Source: Sediminibacterium sp. (GTDB taxonomy: Bacteria > Bacteroidota > Bacteroidia > B-17B0 > Aurantibacillaceae). Taken from it: a stretch of 55,907 nt of DNA. The notes beneath the pieces were generated by a model. That model saw nothing but the letters and a program-made list of their open reading frames with translations, was not told the DNA's origin and searched no databases. A program made the position numbers and the translations under genes. The stretch lies in NCBI GenBank assembly GCA_030054095.1, contig JASGCO010000027.1:1-55907 (forward strand), given 5' to 3'. Position 1 is the stretch's first letter, and each line of letters opens with the position of its first letter. Below are positions 1 to 8,255 of this stretch, in pieces.

Positions 1-2
1 AA

Positions 3-1532
3 TTACTTTATTTTAAACTCAATTCCAGTTTCACTTTTAATTATCCTGCGCCCGGTTTTCCAACAAGCAGCAACTATCTACCGAGTCAAAACCCTAGTTC
101 CTTATTTCCAAGAAATCATGTGTATTCCATTAGCCTAAATCCGGGCGATATCATAAATGGCACTAATACCATTGATTTTTACTCCTATAATTACAACAAC
201 TACAACAATACTCCGACTATGACGGGCCTTGCATTATGTGCTTATCTTGAAATTCAATATGAAGCTGCACTGACATCTTCTATCAGCGGGCCATCTAGTT
301 TTTGTTTCGGAAATCCTATTACTTTAAATGGAAATATTGGGATGGGAACCACCGCCAACACCCATCAATGGACCCTTGTAGAATGTGATGCTACTGGCTC
401 TACAATTTACCCGGCTACTTTTTGGGCTTCTCCGTCATATAATGGGAACCCCGGAAGTTTTACCTTCCCTAATAATATCCCCTCTTTACAATGCGGTAAA
501 TATTTCCGCATTCAATTAACGGCATCTAATAATTGCTCTACACATACTTCTACTAAAATAATACAGGTAAAATGTAAACCTGCCGTAAGATTTGTAAGAA
601 GCCAAACAATTTGTAAAGGCTCATGTATCACATTATGGGCAGGATATAATTCTAGCTTCAACTATTCCTGGGGTCAACTTGGGGGCGATGAACCCATTTA
701 CTTAGGCAATACATCAAGTATTGTGGTATGTCCGCAAGCTACTACCAGCTATGTGATGACATTAACCGATCCGGCAACAGGCTGTAGTACAATCTATTAT
801 GTAACTATTACAGTTGAAGATGCGAATCCCAATTTCAGTACTTCCGTTTCAACAATTAACTCCAGTTATATAACAGTTGCTGCTACACCTAATCAAATCA
901 CAAATTTACCTGCTAACTTAGGTTATGCTTGGACTGTGTATGAATTAGATGCAGCCAGTAATGTGATTTGGTCAGTGGGAAACCCTTCTTGTTGGTGGAC
1001 ATTTCCCGGAACAATCACAAACAATTTTAGTGGTTTAAATGGCTTAACACAAACCTTTGACGGAACAACCTGTTTGCCTTCTGTGGGTCAATTTAAGTAC
1101 AATACACCTTATCAGATTGTTCGTGGTACCTGGTCAGATGCTTGCCCATATACACAAGTGTATCAAACAATTTATTATGGACAAAGAGGCTTGGTAGTAA
1201 TAGATGAAGGAGATAAAAACAAAGATGAGGCCATGCAACTAATTCAAAGAGAAATGAGCAACTTAACAGTCCCCCCTTCCCCTCTTAACATTTCTTTATC
1301 CCCAACTCCGACAAAAGGCATTCTTAAAATTACACACAGTTTTCAACAACAATCCCTTTGTAAAGTAGTAATAACTGATTTAACAGGGCGATTGATTATG
1401 GAACATGAGTTATCGTCAGGAAAAACTTCGGAAACCATCGATATTGGCAAACATGAAAACGGCATTTACTTTGCTAATTTTTATAAGGAAAATACCTTGA
1501 TAAAAACCGAAAAAATAGTATTAAACAAATAG
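3..1532 (+). CDS. secreted T9SS-exported protein, 5' partial
   Basis: The reading frame is open back to the window edge, so the N-terminus and signal peptide are missing; an internal GTG at 120 is only a nominal start. The visible part is rich in Asn, Thr, Ser and aromatic residues and has several Cys-containing beta-rich segments of the kind seen in Ig-like or PKD-like adhesin modules. The last ~80 residues form a T9SS type A sorting domain (NISLSPTPTKGILKI, then a strand containing VVITDLTGRL, ending GIYFANFY...KTEKIVLNK). I infer export across the outer membrane and attachment to or release from the cell surface. No enzymatic motif is recognisable, so the function is unknown. Confidence 0.8.
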   Translation, partial: LLYFKLNSSFTFNYPAPGFPTSSNYLPSQNPSSLFPRNHVYSISLNPGDIINGTNTIDFYSYNYNNYNNTPTMTGLALCAYLEIQYEAALTSSISGPSSFCFGNPITLNGNIGMGTTANTHQWTLVECDATGSTIYPATFWASPSYNGNPGSFTFPNNIPSLQCGKYFRIQLTASNNCSTHTSTKIIQVKCKPAVRFVRSQTICKGSCITLWAGYNSSFNYSWGQLGGDEPIYLGNTSSIVVCPQATTSYVMTLTDPATGCSTIYYVTITVEDANPNFSTSVSTINSSYITVAATPNQITNLPANLGYAWTVYELDAASNVIWSVGNPSCWWTFPGTITNNFSGLNGLTQTFDGTTCLPSVGQFKYNTPYQIVRGTWSDACPYTQVYQTIYYGQRGLVVIDEGDKNKDEAMQLIQREMSNLTVPPSPLNISLSPTPTKGILKITHSFQQQSLCKVVITDLTGRLIMEHELSSGKTSETIDIGKHENGIYFANFYKENTLIKTEKIVLNK

Positions 1533-1613
1533 CACTTAATCTATAACTATCACATTATGCCATAGAGTATCGGCTGTCAGTTAATATTCAATCATAATGT
1601 TAGTAAGACTTCA

Positions 1614-1649
1614 AAAAAATGGCTGACATAAATCTTGTCAGCCATTTTT
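1614..1649. terminator. bidirectional rho-independent terminator
   Basis: Perfect stem ATGGCTGACA / TGTCAGCCAT with a 7-nt loop, flanked by an A-run on the left and a T-run on the right. It can end the T9SS gene and the minus-strand ruvB run. The remaining bases up to 1788 show nothing else. Confidence 0.8.
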
Positions 1650-1787
1650 GTTTTCTTCAAACTAAATCCGTAATACCATGCAATACTAATTTTATTATAA
1701 GTCAGCCCCTTTCATTAATTACAAAAACACTATACCCTATGTCCGTTTTTGGTTCCGCCTTACCTATCCATGCACAATGCTCCTTCC

Positions 1788-2822
1788 CTACTCCCCATTA
1801 TCAAACAATCCTCCGCTCTTATTCCAGATACTTTTTCCCAGATGTTTAAACGCTTTTTCGGTAGCTTCCCGTCCGCGTGGGGTGCGTACCAGATAGCCTT
1901 CCTGAACCAAAAATGGTTCATAGACCTCCTCAATAGTTCCTGCTTCTTCACCAACGGCTGTACTTATGGTGTTTATCCCAACAGGACCGCCTTTAAACTT
2001 ATCTATAATACAATGCAAAATACGGTGATCCATTTCATCGAGTCCGTTTTTATCCACATTAAGAGCTTTAAGAGAATAGGCTGCCATGTCAATGTCAATA
2101 ATCCCGTTCCCTTTAATCTGCGCGAAATCGCGCACGCGGCGCAACAAGGCATTGGCTATACGCGGAGTACCTCTGCTGCGGCGGGCAATTTCATACGCCG
2201 CGTCTTCGTGTATTTCTACGTTTAATATGTTACAACTCCGTTGTACAATACCGGTTAATACTTTACTATTGTAATAATTGAGGCGACTGGTAATCCCGAA
2301 ACGGGCCCTTAACGGCGCTGTTAATAACCCGCTCCGTGTGGTAGCGCCTACCAGCGTAAACGGGTTCAGTTTTATTTGCACCGTGCGGGCATTAGGACCA
2401 CTGTCAATCATGATGTCTATTTTATAGTCTTCCATGGCGGAATAGAGGTACTCTTCCACAATGGGACTAAGACGGTGAATTTCGTCAATAAACAATACAT
2501 CATAAGGTTCCAGATTGGTTAATAATCCAGCCAGGTCACCGGGTTTATCCAATACAGGGCCACTGGTTACTTTTAAATTTACCCCTAAATCGTTGGTAAT
2601 TATATGTGCCAATGTGGTTTTTCCCAAACCAGGAGGACCATGTAACAACACATGATCGAGTGCTTCCTGACGTTGTTTGGCCGCCGATACAAAAACCCTC
2701 AGGTTATCTACCACACTTTCCTGACCACTAAAATCATCGAACTGAAGAGGCCGCAAGGCTTTTTCAACGTCCCTGTCAGAACCAGATAAATTTTCCCCAT
2801 TGGGATCCAGATGTTCATTCAT
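1788..2822 (-). CDS. ruvB: Holliday junction branch migration ATPase RuvB
   Basis: This is the AAA+ motor that, with RuvA, drives branch migration of Holliday junctions in recombinational repair. The 344-residue length is normal. Walker A GPPGLGKT lies at residues 62-69 and Walker B LFIDEIH at ~110-116. The sensor-1 segment GATTRSG, the arginine-finger region APLRARFG, and the C-terminal winged-helix stretch with RTPRGREAT are all present. The ATG start follows a normal gap after the permease gene upstream on the same strand (64 nt). It is the last gene of a minus-strand run of four. Confidence 0.97.
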   Translation of the reverse strand: MNEHLDPNGENLSGSDRDVEKALRPLQFDDFSGQESVVDNLRVFVSAAKQRQEALDHVLLHGPPGLGKTTLAHIITNDLGVNLKVTSGPVLDKPGDLAGLLTNLEPYDVLFIDEIHRLSPIVEEYLYSAMEDYKIDIMIDSGPNARTVQIKLNPFTLVGATTRSGLLTAPLRARFGITSRLNYYNSKVLTGIVQRSCNILNVEIHEDAAYEIARRSRGTPRIANALLRRVRDFAQIKGNGIIDIDMAAYSLKALNVDKNGLDEMDHRILHCIIDKFKGGPVGINTISTAVGEEAGTIEEVYEPFLVQEGYLVRTPRGREATEKAFKHLGKSIWNKSGGLFDNGE

Positions 2823-2886
2823 GCCTTAAAATTACACCATTTAAGAGCAGGTGAATGCTACAAATTATAGAAAGTTACGTGTTACG

Positions 2887-4371
2887 CTACTCTTCAGAAG
2901 GCTCTACGTAGGTATTAAGATTACTGTTTTTACGACTGTAAAGGAAATAAACAGCCACTCCTATGGCGCCCCAAACTAAAAATGCTATCCAGGTTTCTTT
3001 ACGCACAAAATACATCAGGAACAGATTAAATAATACGCCAAGTGTTCCTACAACAAATACGGCCGGTGTTCTGTACGGGCGCTCCAGTTCAGGTTTTTTA
3101 ACCCGTAGAATCATAACCGCCACACACACCATGGCAAACGCCAACAAGGTTCCCATACTGCACATTTCCGAGATTTTATCGATAGGCGTAAAAGACGCTA
3201 CTAATGAAATGATTCCCCCTACCAGAATAGTACTCTTGTAAGGCGTTTTAAATACTGGATGCAACGTTGCAAACATTCCTTTAGGTAATAACCCATCTTT
3301 TGCCATTCCTAAAAAGATACGGGTCTGGCCCAGCATCATTACCAGCATAACAGACGTTAAACCTGCTGTTGCCGCAATGGTAATAATAAATACCGCCCAG
3401 TTAATACCGATTCCTGAAAACGCGGATGCTACAGGCGCGGCTTTGTCTAACTGATCGTATTTTACCATACCGGTTAAAACCAGAGACACCAAAATGTAAA
3501 GGATAGTACAAATTACCAACGAAGCTACAATGGCGAAAGGAACATCTTTCTTCGGATTAATGGCTTCACCAGCTTGAGTAGAAACCGCGTCAAAACCAAT
3601 GTAAGCGAAAAATACAATAGTAGCTGCTGTAAGAACTCCGCCAAATCCAAATTTAACTGTTTCCTTTCCATTCTCGCCCACTGTTGTCACTTCATCCGGA
3701 ATAAACGGTGTCCAGTTATCTGTATTTATATAAAAAGCACCTACAAGAATCACAAATAATACCACCGCAATTTTCACAATCACAATAATGTTGTTGGTAC
3801 TGGCAGCTTCCTTAATACCTTTTACCAGAATCCCGGTTACAATCCAGGTTATGATAAACGCCGGTAAATTAAAGGCAAACGAAGGCGGATCAATACCTGC
3901 GGCATGACATTTATCAATAGCTGTTGCCAAATCATTACATAACCAGATCGGGAAATCAATATGGAATAAGTGCAATAATTTCACAAAATACCCGCTCCAG
4001 GCCACAGCCACGGTGGTAGCGCCCATCATGTATTCGAGAATCAGGTTCCAGCCTATAAACCAAGCAAATAATTCCCCTACGGTTCCGTAGGCATAGGCGT
4101 AGGCACTTCCTTCTACGGGTAATACCGATGCAAACTCAGCATAGCAAAGCGAAGCAAACAAACACCCTATTCCGGCAATTACAAACGATAATGCCAATGC
4201 TGGTCCTGCATAATCATGCGCTGCAATACCCGTTAAAGTAAAAATGCCACCGCCAATAATGGCTCCGATTCCTAAAGAGGTTAGTCCCCATTTCGTTAAA
4301 ATTCGCTTAAGATCGCTCTTTTTCATATCGGCATCAAACGCCGACACGGGTTTTAATCTCCAAACAGACAT
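2887..4371 (-). CDS. APC-family amino acid permease (CAT-like)
   Basis: A 494-residue multi-spanning inner-membrane transporter of the amino acid-polyamine-organocation superfamily. The N-terminal helix-1 motif GIGAIIGGGIFTLTG, with its unwound glycine-rich substrate site, is clear, and about 12 hydrophobic segments follow. The sequence most resembles the cationic amino acid transporter branch (YfnA/CAT type), judging by the YAYAYGTVGELFAW segment and the length. The substrate cannot be fixed from sequence. It lies between the M50 protease gene and ruvB on the same strand, probably co-transcribed but functionally unrelated. Confidence 0.88.
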   Translation of the reverse strand: MSVWRLKPVSAFDADMKKSDLKRILTKWGLTSLGIGAIIGGGIFTLTGIAAHDYAGPALALSFVIAGIGCLFASLCYAEFASVLPVEGSAYAYAYGTVGELFAWFIGWNLILEYMMGATTVAVAWSGYFVKLLHLFHIDFPIWLCNDLATAIDKCHAAGIDPPSFAFNLPAFIITWIVTGILVKGIKEAASTNNIIVIVKIAVVLFVILVGAFYINTDNWTPFIPDEVTTVGENGKETVKFGFGGVLTAATIVFFAYIGFDAVSTQAGEAINPKKDVPFAIVASLVICTILYILVSLVLTGMVKYDQLDKAAPVASAFSGIGINWAVFIITIAATAGLTSVMLVMMLGQTRIFLGMAKDGLLPKGMFATLHPVFKTPYKSTILVGGIISLVASFTPIDKISEMCSMGTLLAFAMVCVAVMILRVKKPELERPYRTPAVFVVGTLGVLFNLFLMYFVRKETWIAFLVWGAIGVAVYFLYSRKNSNLNTYVEPSEE

Positions 4372-4408
4372 AAATTTTTAGTTATAGGTCAAATTAAAGC
4401 AAATAAGT

Positions 4409-5368
4409 TTACAAATGCAAAAAAACGTAAGCTATGGGTACCCCCACGATAACAACAATATATAGCAAAACTACCAGTACCTGCCCCAATGCTCCCAGAT
4501 CGAGTTTAAGATTGGTTTGCAATACCGCATTAACATGTTGTAAAATAAGCGGCTCCGCAAAACTGTACTCATACCGGCCCGGTTGAATGCCCTGGTATTT
4601 TTTAGGATACGAAAACAGAATGCAATCGCGGATAAGCCAGTAAGCACGGTCACTGAGGTGCTTATAATCAATGTGATAGTCTAATTTTTCCTGATCGAGG
4701 TACTCCCTTATTTTATGGTTTTTATTCTCGTTATACAATTCCCAGGCCATTAAGGCCGGCACAATTAATAAAATCAGATTAAAACTCAGTAAAAACAATC
4801 CGGACAACACCATTACCGAAATAATGCCGAATACCAAACGTATGATGTGGTTTTGTTTCATAAAAAGCGCTTCCAGCAAACGCCCCCCGTCTAATGGAAA
4901 AATGGGTAAAAGGTTAAACAGGTTAATGAACAGGAATGTATTACTCAGCATTTTAAGTGTTTCGTTGGGATAACTCCGTCCCAAAATCAATAATACCAAA
5001 CCAATCAGTATGCCCGGAAGCGGTCCGGCCAGAATAATGATGCTTAATTGTAACTGGCTTACCTGTTGTTTTTTGCCACTGACAAAACCACCCAAAAGAG
5101 GGATGATAAATAATTTCACATTGGTATAATTAAAGGCTTTCATGGCTAAAAAATGTCCCAACTCATGCAGTACAATTACCAGTAAAACGGCGGCTATATA
5201 ACCAATATTACGATCGAACAGCATATAGAACAGAAAACCATAAATCAGTAAACTGAATAAGGAGCGCGTTATACTGTTTTGAGTATTTTCTACCAATACG
5301 GGTTTGGGAGGGTACACTATCTGCTGTTCCTGTTGAAACGCATCTGCTTGTATGTTATCTTGTTCCAC
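4409..5368 (-). CDS. M50-family (site-2 protease-like) membrane metalloprotease
   Basis: A 319-residue integral membrane protein with the zinc motif HELGH at residues 68-72 and the second metal-binding element PLDGGR around 159-163, as in intramembrane-cleaving M50 peptidases. About six transmembrane segments are seen. A short Gln-rich cytoplasmic N-terminus precedes helix 1, and the C-terminal ~80 residues hold a small soluble stretch and a last helix. No PDZ domain is present, so it is not a classical RseP. Its start overlaps the end of the heme A synthase gene by 14 nt, which indicates co-transcription. The substrate is unknown. Confidence 0.85.
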   Translation of the reverse strand: MEQDNIQADAFQQEQQIVYPPKPVLVENTQNSITRSLFSLLIYGFLFYMLFDRNIGYIAAVLLVIVLHELGHFLAMKAFNYTNVKLFIIPLLGGFVSGKKQQVSQLQLSIIILAGPLPGILIGLVLLILGRSYPNETLKMLSNTFLFINLFNLLPIFPLDGGRLLEALFMKQNHIIRLVFGIISVMVLSGLFLLSFNLILLIVPALMAWELYNENKNHKIREYLDQEKLDYHIDYKHLSDRAYWLIRDCILFSYPKKYQGIQPGRYEYSFAEPLILQHVNAVLQTNLKLDLGALGQVLVVLLYIVVIVGVPIAYVFLHL

Positions 5369-6437
5369 CTGAGGTTGTATAAGAAGTTTGACGAATTAAA
5401 AACAATAAAAATATGGCGGCGGCAAATAAGAAAAAAGCGCCGGTTTGATGCAAAGCCCCCATAATAACCGGTACCTGATAAATCAACGTTAGTACTCCCA
5501 AAATGAACTGGATGGTGAGTCCGTAAATAAGAACGGTAATGGCCCGGTACTGGGTTTTACTGAGTTGCAATTTATTCGATTTTACCCAAAGGGTAATTAA
5601 AATGCCACACACCACCAAAGCCAGTGTCCGGTGCATAAACTGAATCCCACTCGGATTTTCCAGAATGTTTTCCATAAATGAAGTTTTCATCGTCACCTGC
5701 TCCGCTATCCAGCTATCGCCCATTTTAGGCCAGGTATTAAAAATATGACCCGGGCGGATTTTAGACGCGTCACCTTCAACGTACCCCGCGGTAAAGGCGC
5801 CGTAAACAATCTGCAGAATCAGTACCACAAAAAACAAAATGGCCCAGGGTTTCAGTTTACGGATGTGTTTTTCTTCCGTTTCATGGTTTTCGTAAATCAA
5901 CTGTAAAGCAAACCAGAATGTAAACGCGAAAAGCGTAAACGCGCTCATCAGGTGAGTAGCCAAACGGTAGTGACTAACCGCCGGTTTTTGCTGAAGTCCG
6001 CTATACACCATCCACCAACCGATTACCGCCTGCATGGCCCCCATTAAAAACAGCAGCCCGAACCGGGGCCACATGGTACGTGTTATGCGCTTTCTGATCA
6101 AAAAATAAATGAATCCCAGCAAAAACACATACATCATTATTCGACCAATCATCCGGTGAATGTATTCCCACATAAAAATGGGCTTAAACTCCTTCAGCGT
6201 CATGGTATAATTTACTTTTTGAAATTCGGGACTCTGCTGGTATTTTTCGAACCGTTCCTGCCAGGCGGATTCACTCAGCGGGGGCATACTTCCCATAAAA
6301 CTCCAGTCTGTAATAGATAAGCCGGAATGGGTAAGGCGGGTTAAACACCCTACTACTACCATTACATAAATAAGTAAACATCCGGTTAACAGCCAGTAAA
6401 TAATGGCCTTATGAGGATTTGAGGAAATAAGTGACAT
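5355..6437 (-). CDS. ctaA: heme A synthase (COX15/CtaA family)
   Basis: Converts heme O to heme A for cytochrome aa3-type terminal oxidases at the inner membrane. Eight hydrophobic segments are arranged as two four-helix halves. The heme-ligand histidines sit in WEYIHRMIGR, RLATHL, QFMHRTLA and GALHQTGAF. I chose the ATG at 6437 (MSLISSN...) over the upstream in-frame start at 6482, because the extra 15 residues are unlike the family and reach into the divergent DUF502 promoter region. Length is then 360 residues, usual for the proteobacterial/mitochondrial COX15 type. Confidence 0.93.
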   Translation of the reverse strand: MSLISSNPHKAIIYWLLTGCLLIYVMVVVGCLTRLTHSGLSITDWSFMGSMPPLSESAWQERFEKYQQSPEFQKVNYTMTLKEFKPIFMWEYIHRMIGRIMMYVFLLGFIYFLIRKRITRTMWPRFGLLFLMGAMQAVIGWWMVYSGLQQKPAVSHYRLATHLMSAFTLFAFTFWFALQLIYENHETEEKHIRKLKPWAILFFVVLILQIVYGAFTAGYVEGDASKIRPGHIFNTWPKMGDSWIAEQVTMKTSFMENILENPSGIQFMHRTLALVVCGILITLWVKSNKLQLSKTQYRAITVLIYGLTIQFILGVLTLIYQVPVIMGALHQTGAFFLFAAAIFLLFLIRQTSYTTSGGTR

Positions 6438-6527
6438 AGATAAATCGTGCACAAATTTACAGGGTAATTGTGGAAAAGCCAATTTTATCTTTTTAATTAC
6501 ACTTGTGACTTAACTCACAATACTTCG

Positions 6528-6535
6528 TATGTTTG
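6528..6535 (+). promoter_or_regulatory. Bacteroidota -7 promoter box (TATGTTTG)
   Basis: Matches TAnnTTTG and lies only 7 nt before the ATG of the DUF502 gene. A TTG at 6503-6505 is a possible -33 element, 22 nt upstream. Confidence 0.55.
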
Positions 6536-6542
6536 TACTACC

Positions 6543-7112
6543 ATGAAACGTTTTCTGTATTACTTTGTTCAGGGTTTATTATTGTTTATTCCTGTCATTA
6601 TTACTTTTGCCATTTTGTTTAAAGTTTTCGATTTTTTCTCAGGAATATTCTCTTTTTTTGGTTTTAGCAGCAATACCTTATTAAATACGGTTTTAGGATT
6701 AATTCTCAGCCTTTCTGTTATTGCCTTAATGGGCGTACTGGCCTCATCTCTGGTATTTAAACACTTTTTTAACTGGATGGAGGAAAAACTGGAACACGCG
6801 CCCTTGATCCGGCACATTTACTCGCCCATTAAAGATTTTACCGGTGCTTTTGTAGGAAACAAAAAACGGTTTAATAAACCGGTTCTGGTTACGGTAGATA
6901 AGCTCAATAGCATTCAGCAGTTGGGTTTTATTACCCAAACCGATCTTTCTGATTTAGGAATAAAGGAAAGAGTGGCGGTTTACCTTCCCCTATCTTATTC
7001 ACTTTCAGGCAAACTGATTATTGTACCTACTGAGCAAATCCAGAAAGTAGATAAAGACGCGCCGGAAGTGATGAAGTTTATCATTAGTGGCGGTGTAACG
7101 GATGTGGACTAA
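6543..7112 (+). CDS. DUF502 family membrane protein
   Basis: A 189-residue protein with two N-terminal transmembrane segments (FVQGLLLFIPVIITFAILF and TVLGLILSLSVIALMGVLA regions) and a soluble C-terminal part containing HIYSPIKDFTGAF and VYLPLSYSLSGKL. This is the pattern of DUF502 proteins, whose biochemical role is not established. I chose the ATG at 6543 (MKRFLYYFVQG) over the longer frame from 6468, because the promoter box sits between the two. It is divergent from heme A synthase. Confidence 0.85.
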   Translation: MKRFLYYFVQGLLLFIPVIITFAILFKVFDFFSGIFSFFGFSSNTLLNTVLGLILSLSVIALMGVLASSLVFKHFFNWMEEKLEHAPLIRHIYSPIKDFTGAFVGNKKRFNKPVLVTVDKLNSIQQLGFITQTDLSDLGIKERVAVYLPLSYSLSGKLIIVPTEQIQKVDKDAPEVMKFIISGGVTDVD

Positions 7113-7185
7113 ATACTTTTTAGCGTTGTTCCGAATCAATCAAAAACTTTATTAAAAATAATACACAATAGAGAACAGACTATGT

Positions 7186-7201
7186 TATGTTTGTAACTTT
7201 G
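7186..7201 (+). promoter_or_regulatory. two adjacent -7 boxes before trxB
   Basis: TATGTTTG (7186-7193) and TAACTTTG (7194-7201) both fit TAnnTTTG, 22-30 nt before the trxB ATG. Either could be used. Confidence 0.5.
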
Positions 7202-7223
7202 TGCCCGTAAAATAATTTCGTTT

Positions 7224-8168
7224 ATGAGTGCTGAACATATTACTTGCCTTATTATTGGTTCTGGTCCTGCCGGTTATACCGCTGCCATTTACGCGGCGCG
7301 CGCCGACCTGAAACCTATTATGTATACTGGCTTAACTCCCGGTGGACAATTAACAGAAACTACTGAAGTAGATAATTTTCCAGGTTACCCTAAAGGGGTT
7401 ACCGGCCCGGTGCTAATGGAAGATTTAAAAGCGCAGGCCGAGCGGTTTGGTACTCAGGTGCGTTTCGGTTTAATTACTAAAGCCGATTTAAACGCTTCAC
7501 CTAAACGTTTGGTGGTAGATGATACTACTGAAATTACTGCCGACACCGTTATTATTTCAACAGGAGCCAGCGCTAAATGGTTAGGACTCGAAAACGAAAA
7601 CCGTTTACGTTTGAATGCCGGAGGGGTGAGCGCCTGTGCGGTTTGCGACGGGTTCTTTTTTAAAGGTCAGGAAGTAGCTATTGTTGGTGCCGGAGATACC
7701 GCTGCCGAAGAAGCTACCTATTTGGCCAAACTATGTAAAAAAGTGTACATGATTGTGCGCCGTGGCGAAATGCGTGCCAGTAAAGCCATGCAACACCGTG
7801 TAATGAATACTCCCAATATTGAGGTACTTTGGAACAGCGAAACTGAAGATATTCTGGGTAAAGATTCAGTAGAAGGTGCCATTATTAAAAATACCGCTAC
7901 CGGCGAAAAACGTACATTGACTATTACCGGCTTTTTTGTGGCTATTGGTCATAAGCCGAATACGGATATTTTTAAAGGACAGATTACCATGGATGATATG
8001 GGCTACATACAAGTAGTCCCCGGTACTTCAAAAACCAATATTGATGGGGTTTTTGCAGTGGGCGACTGTGCCGATAAAACCTACCGCCAGGCCATTACCG
8101 CTGCCGGAAGTGGCTGTATGGGAGCTTTAGACGCGGAACGCTACTTAGCTAGTGCAGGTATTCATTAG
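7224..8168 (+). CDS. trxB: thioredoxin-disulfide reductase
   Basis: An FAD enzyme that passes electrons from NADPH to thioredoxin in the cytoplasm. The 314-residue length is normal for low-molecular-weight TrxB. The FAD-binding GSGPAGYTAAIYAARA lies near residues 11-26, the redox-active CAVCDG near 137, the NADPH-binding GAGDTAAEEA near 156, and the second FAD motif GVFAVGDCAD near 275. The ATG start is preceded by a strong promoter region and followed by a bidirectional terminator, so it is a single-gene unit. Confidence 0.96.
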   Translation: MSAEHITCLIIGSGPAGYTAAIYAARADLKPIMYTGLTPGGQLTETTEVDNFPGYPKGVTGPVLMEDLKAQAERFGTQVRFGLITKADLNASPKRLVVDDTTEITADTVIISTGASAKWLGLENENRLRLNAGGVSACAVCDGFFFKGQEVAIVGAGDTAAEEATYLAKLCKKVYMIVRRGEMRASKAMQHRVMNTPNIEVLWNSETEDILGKDSVEGAIIKNTATGEKRTLTITGFFVAIGHKPNTDIFKGQITMDDMGYIQVVPGTSKTNIDGVFAVGDCADKTYRQAITAAGSGCMGALDAERYLASAGIH

Positions 8169-8190
8169 TTACATCAAATAGTTTCAAAAT

Positions 8191-8221
8191 AAAAAAGAGA
8201 GGCTGCCCGCCTCTCTTTTTT
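8191..8221. terminator. bidirectional terminator between convergent genes
   Basis: Perfect stem of an A-run plus GAGAGGC with GCCTCTC plus a T-run, 5-nt loop. It serves both trxB and the convergent C25 protease gene. Confidence 0.9.
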
Positions 8222-8255
8222 ATTAAATTCAATACTTAACATTCAGCGTTTTCGC

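Noticed and set aside
1619..2225. Plus-strand open frames over the terminator and ruvB
   Set aside because: They begin inside a terminator hairpin or lie opposite ruvB and have no recognisable motif or start signal.
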